Source: Caballeronia sp. dw_276
GTDB lineage: Bacteria; Pseudomonadota; Gammaproteobacteria; Burkholderiales; Burkholderiaceae
NCBI RefSeq assembly: GCF_018449635.1
Contig: NZ_JAAVUV010000012.1
Coordinates: 62,001-126,000, forward strand
Reading direction: 5' to 3'
DNA length: 64,000 nucleotides
Below, in pieces: positions 50,809 to 59,866 of this stretch (within the stretch, counting starts at the first letter, position 1; each line of letters opens with the position of its first letter). The position numbers were made by a program, and so were the translations under genes. The notes beneath the pieces were generated by a model that ran no database searches, was not told the origin of the DNA, and worked only from the letters and a program-made list of their open reading frames with translations.

Positions 50809-51582
50809 ATGCGCTTCATTCGTTCGTTGTTGTTGATGGTTTTTTTTGTTGTGTACACGGTGCCGTACGCGTGCGTGTGCTTCATCACTTTTCCGTTCCT
50901 CGGTGCTGAAAAGCGTTACTGGATGGCGGCGTTCTGGTGCAAGTCGTGCATCGTGGTGATGCAGCATTTGAACGGCATTCGCTACAGGATCGAAGGCATG
51001 GAGAACCTGCCCGACGGTCCCGCCGTACTCCTGTCCAAACACCAATCCGCTTGGGAAACGCTGGCGTTCCCTGCGTTGATGCCGCGTCCGCTTTGCTACG
51101 TGTTCAAGCGCGAGTTGCTGTTCGTGCCGTTCTTCGGCTGGACCATGGGCATGCTGAAGATGGTTCATATCGACAGGCGTCAGGGGAAGGACGCGTTTGC
51201 ATCGGTCGCGCGGCAAGGGCGTGAGCGCATGGCCGAGGGCGCGTGGGTGATCATGTTTCCGGAAGGTACGCGCACCTCTGTTGGCAGCCAGGGCAAATAC
51301 AAGTCGGGCGGCGCGCGCTTCGCGGTTGCGGCGGGCGCGCCAGTCGTGCCTGTCGCGCATAACGCGGGGCACGTCTGGCCGCGGAAATCGTTTCTCAAAT
51401 ATGCGGGTATAGTCACAATGTCCATCGGTCGTCCGATCGAGACGACCGGCCTTACCGCGGACGAAGTCAATCAGCGGGTGGAGCAATGGATTGAAACGGA
51501 AATGCGCCGTATCGATCCGGATTCGTATGGTCCCGACGACCGTTTTGTCACGCAATCCCACGGCGCGACAACAGGGCTGTAA
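50809..51582 (+). CDS. plsC: 1-acyl-sn-glycerol-3-phosphate acyltransferase
   Basis: A 257-residue membrane acyltransferase that makes phosphatidic acid. It starts with a hydrophobic helix (FIRSLLLMVFFVVYTVPYACV), then shows the block I motif KHQSAWETLAFP (~residue 79), VFKRELLFVPFFGWTMG, and block III FPEGTRTSVGSQGKYKSGGARFA (~residue 148). Block I reads H-x4-E rather than the usual H-x4-D. It sits between gmhB and the ygjP-like gene, a cell-envelope group. Confidence 0.92.
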   Translation: MRFIRSLLLMVFFVVYTVPYACVCFITFPFLGAEKRYWMAAFWCKSCIVVMQHLNGIRYRIEGMENLPDGPAVLLSKHQSAWETLAFPALMPRPLCYVFKRELLFVPFFGWTMGMLKMVHIDRRQGKDAFASVARQGRERMAEGAWVIMFPEGTRTSVGSQGKYKSGGARFAVAAGAPVVPVAHNAGHVWPRKSFLKYAGIVTMSIGRPIETTGLTADEVNQRVEQWIETEMRRIDPDSYGPDDRFVTQSHGATTGL

Positions 51583-51592
51583 TTCCGGGCGC

Positions 51593-52600
51593 ATGTTTTC
51601 GTTAGCTTCGTTCTTTTCGTCATTCCTGCGCCGCGTGCGCCAAGCTGAGCCGATGCAGAAGACCCCCACGCGACAGCATCAAGCTGCCGCGCTCGACAAC
51701 CCGCAACTTGATTTGCCTCTTCATCTGCCACTCGATGCGCCGATGGAGCAAGCGCCCTCGCCCGCGGGATCGGCGACGCCGCCCGCCATTCCCGCTAACT
51801 TGCGCGGCGACATCACAACCGCGCCCGCGGCTCCCCCTCTGCGCGCACCAGACGGTACACGCACCCGCCATCTGATGCTCGGCTCGAAGAAGCTCGATTA
51901 CCGCTTGAAGCGTTCGTCGCGACGCACCATCGGTTTCATGATCGATGGCACGGGCCTCGCGATAACCGCGCCGCGCTGGGTGACGATTGGTGCGATCGAA
52001 AGCGCGATCGCCGAGAAAGAGAAGTGGATCTTCAACAAGCTCGAAGAGTGGCAAACGCGCGTTGAACAACGCGTCGTGCCGCGCATGGACTGGAAGGACG
52101 GCGCGCAGCTTCCGTATCTCGGGCAGAACATCAGCGTGATGATGACCGCTGCGCCCGGCACGACGGGTAAGAGCGCGACGCAACCGTATTTCGATACCAC
52201 CGCCAACGTGCTCTGGCTCGGCCTTCCTGCGTTGCCGGATCCGCAAGTCATCCGCGAACGTGCGCAACGCTGGCTGCACAAACAGGCGCTTGAAGTTTTC
52301 GGTCAACGCCTGCCCGTGTATGCGGCAAAGCTTGGCGTTGAATACAAGGCGTACGCGTTGTCGTCGGCGGCTACGCGCTGGGGCAGCTGTTCCAGCGAAG
52401 GCAAGATCCGGCTCAACTGGCGGCTGATTCACTTTCCGGTTCACATCATCGATTACGTGGTCGCGCACGAACTCGCGCACCTTCGCGAGATGAATCACAG
52501 CGCGCGTTTCTGGAATACCGTCGAATCGATCTACCCTGACTTCAGGGAAGCGCGGCATACGCTCAAGCATCACCCGCCTGAACTGCTGCCTTTGCTCTAG
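51593..52600 (+). CDS. YgjP-like (DUF45) metal-dependent hydrolase
   Basis: A 335-residue protein. A ~90-residue Pro/Ala/Gln-rich N-terminal region precedes the YgjP/WLM-type domain, which has the zinc-protease-like motif VVAHELAHLREMNHSARFW (H-E-x-x-H) near residue 290 and ATRWGSCSSEGKIRLNWRLIHFP. E. coli YgjP has been reported as a UTP pyrophosphatase; many annotators call it a metallohydrolase. The ATG at 51593 or an ATG at 51653 may be the true start. It follows plsC by 10 bases. Confidence 0.85.
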   Translation: MFSLASFFSSFLRRVRQAEPMQKTPTRQHQAAALDNPQLDLPLHLPLDAPMEQAPSPAGSATPPAIPANLRGDITTAPAAPPLRAPDGTRTRHLMLGSKKLDYRLKRSSRRTIGFMIDGTGLAITAPRWVTIGAIESAIAEKEKWIFNKLEEWQTRVEQRVVPRMDWKDGAQLPYLGQNISVMMTAAPGTTGKSATQPYFDTTANVLWLGLPALPDPQVIRERAQRWLHKQALEVFGQRLPVYAAKLGVEYKAYALSSAATRWGSCSSEGKIRLNWRLIHFPVHIIDYVVAHELAHLREMNHSARFWNTVESIYPDFREARHTLKHHPPELLPLL

Positions 52601-52648
52601 CGGCCGGCTCAGGATGCCTTAAAACGACAACCCCCAAAGGACCCCATC

Positions 52649-53035
52649 ATGCGACTTCTTCACACCATGCTGCGCGTTGGCGACTTGCAGCGTTCCATCG
52701 ATTTCTACACGCGCATTCTCGGCATGAAAGTGCTGCGTCAAAGCGAGAACACCGAATACAAGTACACGCTGGCGTTCGTCGGTTACGGCGATGAAAGCGA
52801 AAACAGCGTGCTCGAACTGACCTACAACTGGGGCGTCGACAAGTACGACCTGGGCTCGGCATACGGCCACATTGCGCTGGAAGTGGACGACGCCGCCGCC
52901 GCGTGCAACCGCATCCGCGAAGCTGGCGGCAAGGTGTCGCGCGAAGCCGGTCCGGTGAAGGGCGGCACGACGGTCATCGCGTTCGTGGAAGACCCGGATG
53001 GCTACAAGGTCGAGTTGATCGAGAAGCATTCTTGA
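52649..53035 (+). CDS. gloA: lactoylglutathione lyase (glyoxalase I)
   Basis: A 128-residue VOC enzyme that makes S-lactoylglutathione from the methylglyoxal-glutathione adduct. Features are MRLLHTMLRVGDLQRSIDFYTRILGMKVLR, FVGYGDESENSVLELTYNWGVDKYDLG and AYGHIALEVDD, with metal ligands His (LLHT), Glu (LELTYN), His (YGHIA) and Glu (YKVELIE). It is the last gene of the glyQ-to-gloA run, 48 bases after the ygjP-like gene. Confidence 0.95.
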   Translation: MRLLHTMLRVGDLQRSIDFYTRILGMKVLRQSENTEYKYTLAFVGYGDESENSVLELTYNWGVDKYDLGSAYGHIALEVDDAAAACNRIREAGGKVSREAGPVKGGTTVIAFVEDPDGYKVELIEKHS

Positions 53036-53058
53036 GATGAACTCGTGAGTTGAACGAC

Positions 53059-53074
53059 AGGCCCTGCGGGGCCT
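53059..53074 (+). terminator. short hairpin after gloA
   Basis: A 6-bp stem (aggccc / gggcct) with a 4-base loop lies 23 bases after gloA and is followed by ttcaacgtttt. It is a modest terminator candidate. Confidence 0.45.
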
Positions 53075-53131
53075 TCAACGTTTTAAAAGCTCCAGCAAGA
53101 CCACTATAAAAAGCAGAGACAAGACATTCCG

Positions 53132-54064
53132 ATGAGCACCGCCCTTCCCGTTCGACGCGCGCCCGACGCCACCGCCATTCTGTTGATGATCGGCTTGTGC
53201 GCGGTATGGGGCTTCCAGCAAGTCGCGATCAAAGGGGCGAACGGCTCGTTTCCACCGCTGCTGCAGGCGGGCATCCGCTCGACCATCGCGACCATTCTGG
53301 TGTGGTTGTGGACGCGTTCGCGCGGCGTGGCGCTCTTTCGCCGCGACGACACGCTGCCGTCCGGCCTGCTCGCGGGCGTGCTGTTCGGCGGCGAGTTCGT
53401 GTGCATCTTCCTGGGCCTGACGCTGACCAGCGCAACGCGCATGGTCGTGTTCCTCTACACCGCGCCGTGTTTCATGGCGCTTGGCCTGCACTTCTTCGTG
53501 CCGGGCGAAAAGCTGAAGCGCGTGCAATGGGCTGGGATTGTGCTGGCGTTCGGCGGTATCGCCATTGCTTTCGCCGATGGCTTCCTGCATCCGAACCCCG
53601 ATACGGCATCGACATGGCAAGGCACCGCGGGCGATGCGCTCGGCGTGCTCGGCGGCGTGTTCTGGGCCGCGACCACCGTCGTGATCCGCGCCTCGCCGCT
53701 TGCGCGCGCCAGCGCAAGCAAGACGCTGTTCTATCAGCTGGGTGTATCGGCGATTGTCTTGCTCGGGCTTGCCTGCGCGCTCGATCAGACGCACATCAGC
53801 ACGATCACGCCGACCGCGATTGCGAGCCTTGCGTATCAGGCGATCATCGTGGCGTTTTTGAGTTACCTCACGTGGTTCTGGCTGCTCACGCGCTACATGG
53901 CGTCGCGGCTTTCCGTGTTCTCGTTCTTGACACCGATCTTCGGCGTGGCGTTTGGCGTGCTGTTGCTCGGCGATACGCTGACCACGCGCTTCGTGATGGC
54001 GGCGGCGCTGGTGGTGATTGGCATCGGCCTGGTGAACTCACCGGCTGCGCGGGCGCGCGCCTGA
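53132..54064 (+). CDS. EamA/DMT-family transporter
   Basis: A 310-residue inner-membrane exporter with ten helices in two EamA repeats (ILLMIGLCAVWGFQQVAIKGANGSFPPLLQAGIRS and GDALGVLGGVFWAATTVVIRASPLA). Such proteins export amino acids or other metabolites; the substrate is unknown. Its stop codon TGA directly abuts the TAA of the convergent LysR gene, with no base between. Confidence 0.9.
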   Translation: MSTALPVRRAPDATAILLMIGLCAVWGFQQVAIKGANGSFPPLLQAGIRSTIATILVWLWTRSRGVALFRRDDTLPSGLLAGVLFGGEFVCIFLGLTLTSATRMVVFLYTAPCFMALGLHFFVPGEKLKRVQWAGIVLAFGGIAIAFADGFLHPNPDTASTWQGTAGDALGVLGGVFWAATTVVIRASPLARASASKTLFYQLGVSAIVLLGLACALDQTHISTITPTAIASLAYQAIIVAFLSYLTWFWLLTRYMASRLSVFSFLTPIFGVAFGVLLLGDTLTTRFVMAAALVVIGIGLVNSPAARARA

Positions 54065-55009
54065 TTATCTGAGGCGGCCCATTGAGCGCGCCGAACGAGT
54101 CGCCTCGTTCATGATCTGCGCCGCGAGCGCAAGTGCGCCATCAGCCGCCGCCGATTGCGTGCGGTCAGCAAGGCAAACCAGTGCGAACTGCAAGCCCAGC
54201 TTGCGCGGATGCACGATCGCCACACGCACGAGCCGCTCATCGAGCACATCGCGCTGCACCGACGAAGCCGTGCAAAACATGACGGCATCCGTGCGCGCGA
54301 CGACTTTCTTCAACACGGCGACATCGTTGCATTCCAGGTGCAGCGGAATCTCCTCGTGCGCGCGAAACTTCAGCAGCCGGCGCAACGCGTCTTCCATGAA
54401 CGCCGACAACGATACCGACACCAGCGGATACTCCCGCAGCGCCGCGAGCGGCACGGGTGCGCGCGCAAGCAGCGGATGGCCCTGCCGCACGAACCAGCCG
54501 CCGTCGTGACCCGTTAGCCGATGCATGGTGACATCGGGCGCAATGGCCGTTTCCCGGCGATCCACCACGACAAAATCCGCGCGCTCGGCACGCAGCCGCT
54601 CCATCAACGTGCCCGCTTCAGCCATCTCCAGCGATATCTTGATACCCGGATATTTCCGCGCGAACTCGACGAGCATTTCCGGAAACAGGATATCGGCGGC
54701 ATGCGCTCCCAGGCCGATCCGCACTTCGCCGAGTGCATCGGCACGGATCAGCTCGACATCGCGAAAAAGACAACGCGCTTCGAACAGCACGCGCCGCGCG
54801 CGCTCGACGAGCAGCTTTCCCGCCGGAGTCGTAGCCACGCCGCGTGCAGCACGGTCGAAGAGTTTGATATCGAATTCGTCTTCGAGCGCCTGGATGCTGC
54901 GGCTCAACGCGGGCTGGCTCAAATGCACGCGCTCCGCCGCGCGTGCAAAACTGCCCTCTTCGGCGAGCGCGACAAGGTGCGCCAGTCGACGCGAATTGAT
55001 CTCATGCAT
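54065..55009 (-). CDS. LysR-family regulator
   Basis: A 314-residue regulator with N-terminal HTH (MHEINSRRLAHLVALAEEGSFARAAERVHLSQPALSRSIQALEDEFDIKLFDR) and an effector domain (GEVRIGLGAHAADILFPEMLVEFARKYPGIKISLE). The ATG at 55009 gives the normal LysR N-terminus; the frame further upstream is not family-like. It is probably autoregulated and may govern the convergent DMT gene or the porin just upstream, but this is a guess. Confidence 0.9.
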   Translation of the reverse strand: MHEINSRRLAHLVALAEEGSFARAAERVHLSQPALSRSIQALEDEFDIKLFDRAARGVATTPAGKLLVERARRVLFEARCLFRDVELIRADALGEVRIGLGAHAADILFPEMLVEFARKYPGIKISLEMAEAGTLMERLRAERADFVVVDRRETAIAPDVTMHRLTGHDGGWFVRQGHPLLARAPVPLAALREYPLVSVSLSAFMEDALRRLLKFRAHEEIPLHLECNDVAVLKKVVARTDAVMFCTASSVQRDVLDERLVRVAIVHPRKLGLQFALVCLADRTQSAAADGALALAAQIMNEATRSARSMGRLR

Positions 55010-55123
55010 GATGTGTAACGCAGCTCTAAATGTTTTCTGCCTGATGCAATGCGGGCTGGTTATATCATCCACACTCGTTTTTGCCGATGCCCGAGGCATT
55101 CATCCGAACGCCCCAAGGCACAT

Positions 55124-56275
55124 TCAGAAGCGATGCCGGATTCCGGTCATCACCCCGATCTGCGTGCTTTTCTGCGCAAGACCGACGGCGTTCACGCCTT
55201 GCAACTGCGCGCCGATCAGATCGCCCTTGTAGCGCGAATAATCGGTTTCGATATACACGTCGGTACGTTTTGACAGGTCGTAATCCGCGACCAGCTGGTA
55301 CTGCCACGCCGAGCCGTCCTGCGATTGCGCCTTGCCATCCTGAAGCGTGCGCCAGACGTTCGCGGCGAAATGCCATGTGCTTCCGACATGCTGCGTAATG
55401 CCGCCGAGAATCATGCGGCGGCGCTTGAAGTCCGAGTACTTCAGCGCGGCAAGACCGGGCGCGGCGAACGGACCATTGGCGAACGTGGTGAACCCCTTGT
55501 CGTTCTGATTGACGATATAACCCACCGCGAAGCGCGTCTTGTCCCATGTGTACGACCCGCCGAAGGTCCACGCCTTTGCGTCGCTGCCGTTGATGGAATC
55601 CTTGGTTTCCTTGAACGCCCCGCCAATCGAAACGGGTCCACCGCCCGGCACGAACGCCGCAGCCACGCCGTACTGACTGCCATACGAGAGTCTGCCCGCG
55701 TTGCCGCTGAATGAATACGCGGTGGAAATGCGCAAGTCCTTGAACTTGCCGTGATACTGGATCTGATTACTGCTCCAGATACCGCCAGTCATGGTGACTT
55801 CAGGCTGGAAGCTGAAGTCGTATGGAATCCATGGATTGCTGGAGTAACCGCCCATGGTGATGCCTTCGATCATCACGTTGTATTGGCGGCCAATCACGAT
55901 CTGCCCATACGATGTGGATTGAATGCCGATCTGCGCTTCGTTGAAGAACGGCATGGTCGGATCGCTTTGGCCGTTGTTCAGGAAGAACCGGTTTTCGAGC
56001 TTGAACATGGTCGACCAGCCGCCGCCGAGGTCTTCCACGCCCTTGATGCCCCAGCGGCTTTCGCTCATGCCGCCCGGGCCCATGACGAAGTTCCCGTCTC
56101 CTTGCTTGTTGGCGTTGGAGAGGTACCGCAAGCTGACGTCCGCGACGCCATAAAGCGTGACACTCGACTGTGCATGGCTCGATGCACAACTCAGCGCTGC
56201 GGGCAAAACGGCAAAGCTCAACTTGCACCAGTTGCCGATACCACTTTTTTTCCTCGAAATTCTTGAACTTGTCAT
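55124..56275 (-). CDS. Gram-negative porin
   Basis: A 383-residue outer-membrane trimeric porin of the beta-proteobacterial type. A signal peptide (KLSFAVLPAALSCASSHAQ) is followed by SSVTLYGVADVSLRYLSN, the usual mature start, and the porin signature around GMSESRWGIKGVEDLGGGWSTMFKLENRFFLNNGQ. It ends in a C-terminal phenylalanine (GIRHRF), the BAM recognition signal. GGGAGA precedes the ATG at 56275. It lies between a LysR gene and rsmA in its own unit. Confidence 0.93.
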   Translation of the reverse strand: MTSSRISRKKSGIGNWCKLSFAVLPAALSCASSHAQSSVTLYGVADVSLRYLSNANKQGDGNFVMGPGGMSESRWGIKGVEDLGGGWSTMFKLENRFFLNNGQSDPTMPFFNEAQIGIQSTSYGQIVIGRQYNVMIEGITMGGYSSNPWIPYDFSFQPEVTMTGGIWSSNQIQYHGKFKDLRISTAYSFSGNAGRLSYGSQYGVAAAFVPGGGPVSIGGAFKETKDSINGSDAKAWTFGGSYTWDKTRFAVGYIVNQNDKGFTTFANGPFAAPGLAALKYSDFKRRRMILGGITQHVGSTWHFAANVWRTLQDGKAQSQDGSAWQYQLVADYDLSKRTDVYIETDYSRYKGDLIGAQLQGVNAVGLAQKSTQIGVMTGIRHRF

Positions 56276-56506
56276 GCGTCTCCCGTCTCTTTGTCATCTC
56301 GTAGTGCGAATCAAAACCGCACGCATCGGCGGCGTTCACGCATGCGGCTTTAAAGCCGGCCGCGCGAAACGCGTCGCTAATTTGAGGGCAAGAAGACGGT
56401 TAACTCCAGTGCATTCCTTGCATCGAAAGAATGCAGGGAACGCATGGGATCAAGAGGGGAAAAGCCTGGAAAAGGAAGCGGGGAGCCGAATAAATAAAAT
56501 TGACGC

Positions 56507-57325
56507 TTAATTACTACGCGCTTGCGTCACGACCTGTGCAAGCTTTACGAATTCATCGACAGGCACTTCTTCGGCGCGCCGGGAAAGATCGAAGCCGAGT
56601 GCATCGAAGTCAACCTGATCGCGATACACACCCAACGTATTGCGCATCATCTTGCGCCGCTGCGAGAAAGCCGCCAGCACGACTTCGCCGAGCACCTTGT
56701 CATCCACATCAGGCAGTTCATTTGGTGCGTACGGAATCATGCGGACGATCGCCGAGTTCACCTTCGGCGGCGGATTGAACGACTCGGGCGGGACATCGAT
56801 CAGTTTGTCGATGGAATAGCGATATTGCAGCATCACCGTCAGCCGGCCAAAGTCCTTGGTGCCCGGCTCGGCGATCATCCTGTCCACCACTTCGTCCTGC
56901 AGCATGAAATGCTGGTCGATGACCTTTGGCGCGAACGTGGTCAGATGAAACAGCAGCGGGCTGGAAATGTTGTACGGCAAATTCCCGACAATCCGCAGCG
57001 ACGGCCTGTCGCCTTCCAGCGCGAGCGAACCGAAGTCGAACGCAAGCGCGTCTCCGGCGTGCAGCGCCAGCAGATTGCCAAAACGCTTTTCCAGCCGGCC
57101 GATCAGATCGCGGTCCAGCTCGACCGCATGCAACGGCGATTCCGGCGTGGAAAGCCGCTCGATCAACGGCGCGGTCAGCGCGGCCAATCCTGGCCCGATC
57201 TCGACCATGCGTTCGCCGCGCTTGGGGTCGATGGTATCGACGATCGAATCGATCACGCCCTGGTCAACGAGGAAGTTCTGCCCGAAGCGCTTGCGCGCGA
57301 AGTGGCCCTGGTGCTTGATGGACAT
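56507..57325 (-). CDS. rsmA: 16S rRNA dimethyladenosine transferase
   Basis: A 272-residue SAM-dependent enzyme (KsgA) that dimethylates A1518 and A1519 of 16S rRNA. Features are RKRFGQNFLVDQGVIDSIV, the SAM motif MVEIGPGLAALTAPL, and the catalytic IVGNLPYNISSPLLFHL near residue 118. Length is normal. It lies 34 bases after pdxA in the same direction, as in the conserved lptD-surA-pdxA-rsmA order. Confidence 0.97.
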   Translation of the reverse strand: MSIKHQGHFARKRFGQNFLVDQGVIDSIVDTIDPKRGERMVEIGPGLAALTAPLIERLSTPESPLHAVELDRDLIGRLEKRFGNLLALHAGDALAFDFGSLALEGDRPSLRIVGNLPYNISSPLLFHLTTFAPKVIDQHFMLQDEVVDRMIAEPGTKDFGRLTVMLQYRYSIDKLIDVPPESFNPPPKVNSAIVRMIPYAPNELPDVDDKVLGEVVLAAFSQRRKMMRNTLGVYRDQVDFDALGFDLSRRAEEVPVDEFVKLAQVVTQARSN

Positions 57326-57359
57326 CGGAGAAACCGGTCAGGAACTGCAAATAAGGGGA

Positions 57360-58343
57360 TCAGGCCGCGCGACGATGGCGCGCCATGGCAACAGCGGTAT
57401 CGATGGCGACAATCAGGCTGCCCGGGTCCGCCCGGCCCGTGCCGGCGAGATCGAGCGCGGTGCCGTGATCGACGGAAGTACGGATGATCGGCAAGCCGAG
57501 CGTCACGTTGATGCCTTCGCCGAAGGTTGCGTACTTCAGGACCGGCAGGCCCTGATCGTGGAACATGGCGAGCACGCAATCGGCGTCTTTCAGGTAACGC
57601 GGCTGGAACAACGTGTCTGCGGGATATGGACCCGGCGCATCGATACCCAGCTCGCGCGCACGCAACAGCGCCGGCGTGATGACATCGATTTCCTCGCGGC
57701 CGAGATAACCGTTTTCACCCGCGTGCGGATTCAGGCCGGTGACGAGAATGCGCGGCGTAGCCAAGCCAAACATGGCCTTCAGGTCACGATGAATGATGCT
57801 CAGCGTTTCGACAATGCCATCCACCGTCAGCGCCGCGGATACGTCCTTGAGCGGCAAATGCGTGGTGGCGAGCGCGACCCGCAACGGCCGCTCGCCCGAA
57901 CCCGCGAGCATCATCACGACACGCGGCGTATGCGTGCGTTCCGCGAGATATTCGGTATGGCCGGTGAAGGGAACGCCGGCGTCGTTGATGGTGCTTTTCT
58001 GCAGCGGCGCCGTGACGATGGCGTCGAAGCGTCCGCTGAGCGCGCCGTCGATGGCTGTATCGAGCAGACCGAGCACGTAGCGTCCGTTCGCGGCGTCGAG
58101 CTTGCCGGCTTGCGCCGGAACGCTCAGCGCGTGGTGTTCGATCTCAACGGATGCACCGCTGGAAAGCCACGGAGACGCCCCCGCGCGCTCGGTCATGAGG
58201 TCACGGTCGGCGAGCACAGAGAACCTGACGCCGGGCCAGCGCGTGGCCGCTTGAGCCAGCGCCGCCACCGTCAATTCAGGACCAACTCCGGCCGGTTCCC
58301 CGGTGGTGATGGCTATCGACAATGAGCGGCCTGCTGGTTCCAT
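57360..58343 (-). CDS. pdxA: 4-hydroxythreonine-4-phosphate dehydrogenase
   Basis: A 327-residue enzyme of pyridoxal-phosphate synthesis that oxidises 4-phosphohydroxy-L-threonine. Family segments are ITTGEPAGVGPELTVAAL, APLQKSTINDAGVPFTGHTEYLAERT, LNPHAGENGYLGREE, MFHDQGLPVLKYATFGEGINVTLGLPIIRTSVDHGTALDLAGTG, with the metal-binding His residues. It follows surA by 11 bases. Confidence 0.97.
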   Translation of the reverse strand: MEPAGRSLSIAITTGEPAGVGPELTVAALAQAATRWPGVRFSVLADRDLMTERAGASPWLSSGASVEIEHHALSVPAQAGKLDAANGRYVLGLLDTAIDGALSGRFDAIVTAPLQKSTINDAGVPFTGHTEYLAERTHTPRVVMMLAGSGERPLRVALATTHLPLKDVSAALTVDGIVETLSIIHRDLKAMFGLATPRILVTGLNPHAGENGYLGREEIDVITPALLRARELGIDAPGPYPADTLFQPRYLKDADCVLAMFHDQGLPVLKYATFGEGINVTLGLPIIRTSVDHGTALDLAGTGRADPGSLIVAIDTAVAMARHRRAA

Positions 58344-58354
58344 TCGGACAACCC

Positions 58355-59725
58355 TTACTGGTTCAGGGCCTGCTGCGCAGCGGTGCCCTTGTACTGGACG
58401 TACGCGGTATCGCGCAGTTCGCGCAGCCAGTCGGAATACGCTTGTTCAGCCTTGCGCTGACCGATCGCCTGACGCGCCAGATCGAGCTGTTGCTGCACCG
58501 ACCCTTCTGCTTCACGACGTCCGAGCACCTGGATCAAGTGATAGCCGTATTCGGAACGAACTGGATCGCTGACTTCGCCGTCTTTCAGGTTGTTCATGGC
58601 GCGCTCGAATTCCGGCACGGTTTCACCCGGGCTGATCCAGCCGAGATCACCGCCTTGCGACGCCGAGCCGTCCGACGAGTAGGTCCGCGCATAGTTGGCG
58701 AAATCGCCGCCCTTTGCAACGTCAGCCTTGATTTCAAGCAGCTTCTGACGCGCTGCCGGTTCCGACGTGCCGTCGGTCACGCGCAACAAAATGTGGCGCA
58801 CGTGCGTTTGCACGAGCTTGGGTGCATCGGCGGCCTGGCCCTGACCCGTACGCCGTTCCACCAGCTTGATGATCTCAAAACCGCCGTCGGTGCGGATCAG
58901 TTGCGGATTCACCTGATTCGGACGCAGCGTCGAAACCGCCGTCACAATCGATGCCGGCAACGAGGACTGCGTACGGAAACCGAGATCGCCGCCCTTGGCC
59001 GCGTCGGTGTCCTGCGTGTTGTTCTTCGCGAGCTTCGTGAAGTCCGTTCCGCTTTGCGCGTCCTTCAGTACGGCCTCGGCCTTCGCCTGAATTGCGGCAA
59101 TGTCAGCCTGCGATGCGTTTTCCGGCACCTTGAACATGATGTGCTGCAGATGCAGGTCGTTGCCGCCGCGAGCGTTCGGTCCGCGCTGGCTGGCTACGTA
59201 GTTCGCCACTTCCGCGTCCGACACCGTGATCTTGCTGTCCACCTCTTTCTCACGCAGCTTCGAGAGCGTCAGCTCCGTGCGGGCGTCGCGTTGAAAGGTC
59301 GTCCATGGAACGCCTTGCGCCTCGATACGCGCGCGGTACACGTCGAGCGTCATCTGGTTTTGCTGAGCGAGACGCTCGAGCGTGCGCTGAACGGTGGCGT
59401 CGTCGATGGTGATGTTGTCTTCCTTCGCCTTCTGCAACTGGATGCGTTCCAGCACCATCTGGTCGAGCACCTGCCGCTGCAGCTGAGCGGCTGGGGGAAC
59501 CGGCGCGTTCTGCTGCTGCAGACGACGCACGATCAGGTTGCTGCGGTCATTGAGCTCGCGCTCGGTGATCACGTCGTTGTTCACAACCGCGACGACGGAA
59601 TCCGCTATCTGCGCGCCGCCCGCCGTGGTCAACGCCTGAGCGTGCGCCACCGGGCCGGTCAGGAAAGCCGCTGCGCATGCGCTTGCCGCGAACGTTGTCC
59701 ACTTAAACTTGTTCATGTTTGACAC
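58355..59725 (-). CDS. surA: periplasmic chaperone SurA
   Basis: A 456-residue periplasmic peptidyl-prolyl isomerase and chaperone for outer-membrane proteins. A signal peptide (TTFAASACAAAFLTGPVAHAQ) is followed by an N-terminal chaperone domain (DSVVAVVNNDVITERELNDR) and two parvulin domains (DLHLQHIMFKVPENASQADIAAIQAKAE and TTHVRHILL... region near residue 290). The GTG at 59725 has GGAG five bases upstream; the ATG at 59716 lies in frame. It follows lptD by about 140 bases in the same unit. Confidence 0.95.
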   Translation of the reverse strand: MSNMNKFKWTTFAASACAAAFLTGPVAHAQALTTAGGAQIADSVVAVVNNDVITERELNDRSNLIVRRLQQQNAPVPPAAQLQRQVLDQMVLERIQLQKAKEDNITIDDATVQRTLERLAQQNQMTLDVYRARIEAQGVPWTTFQRDARTELTLSKLREKEVDSKITVSDAEVANYVASQRGPNARGGNDLHLQHIMFKVPENASQADIAAIQAKAEAVLKDAQSGTDFTKLAKNNTQDTDAAKGGDLGFRTQSSLPASIVTAVSTLRPNQVNPQLIRTDGGFEIIKLVERRTGQGQAADAPKLVQTHVRHILLRVTDGTSEPAARQKLLEIKADVAKGGDFANYARTYSSDGSASQGGDLGWISPGETVPEFERAMNNLKDGEVSDPVRSEYGYHLIQVLGRREAEGSVQQQLDLARQAIGQRKAEQAYSDWLRELRDTAYVQYKGTAAQQALNQ

Positions 59726-59866
59726 AGATACTCCATCGATTGCGGCCGGTGACCGGCCCTATTACCTTGCGCTGCTGCGTGTCTATGACGCCGCGCCAAA
59801 CCCGCAAATATACGCCTCGGCGCGTACCACAGGCACTTTCTGCCCTGACCGTTTCTATTCACGCGT

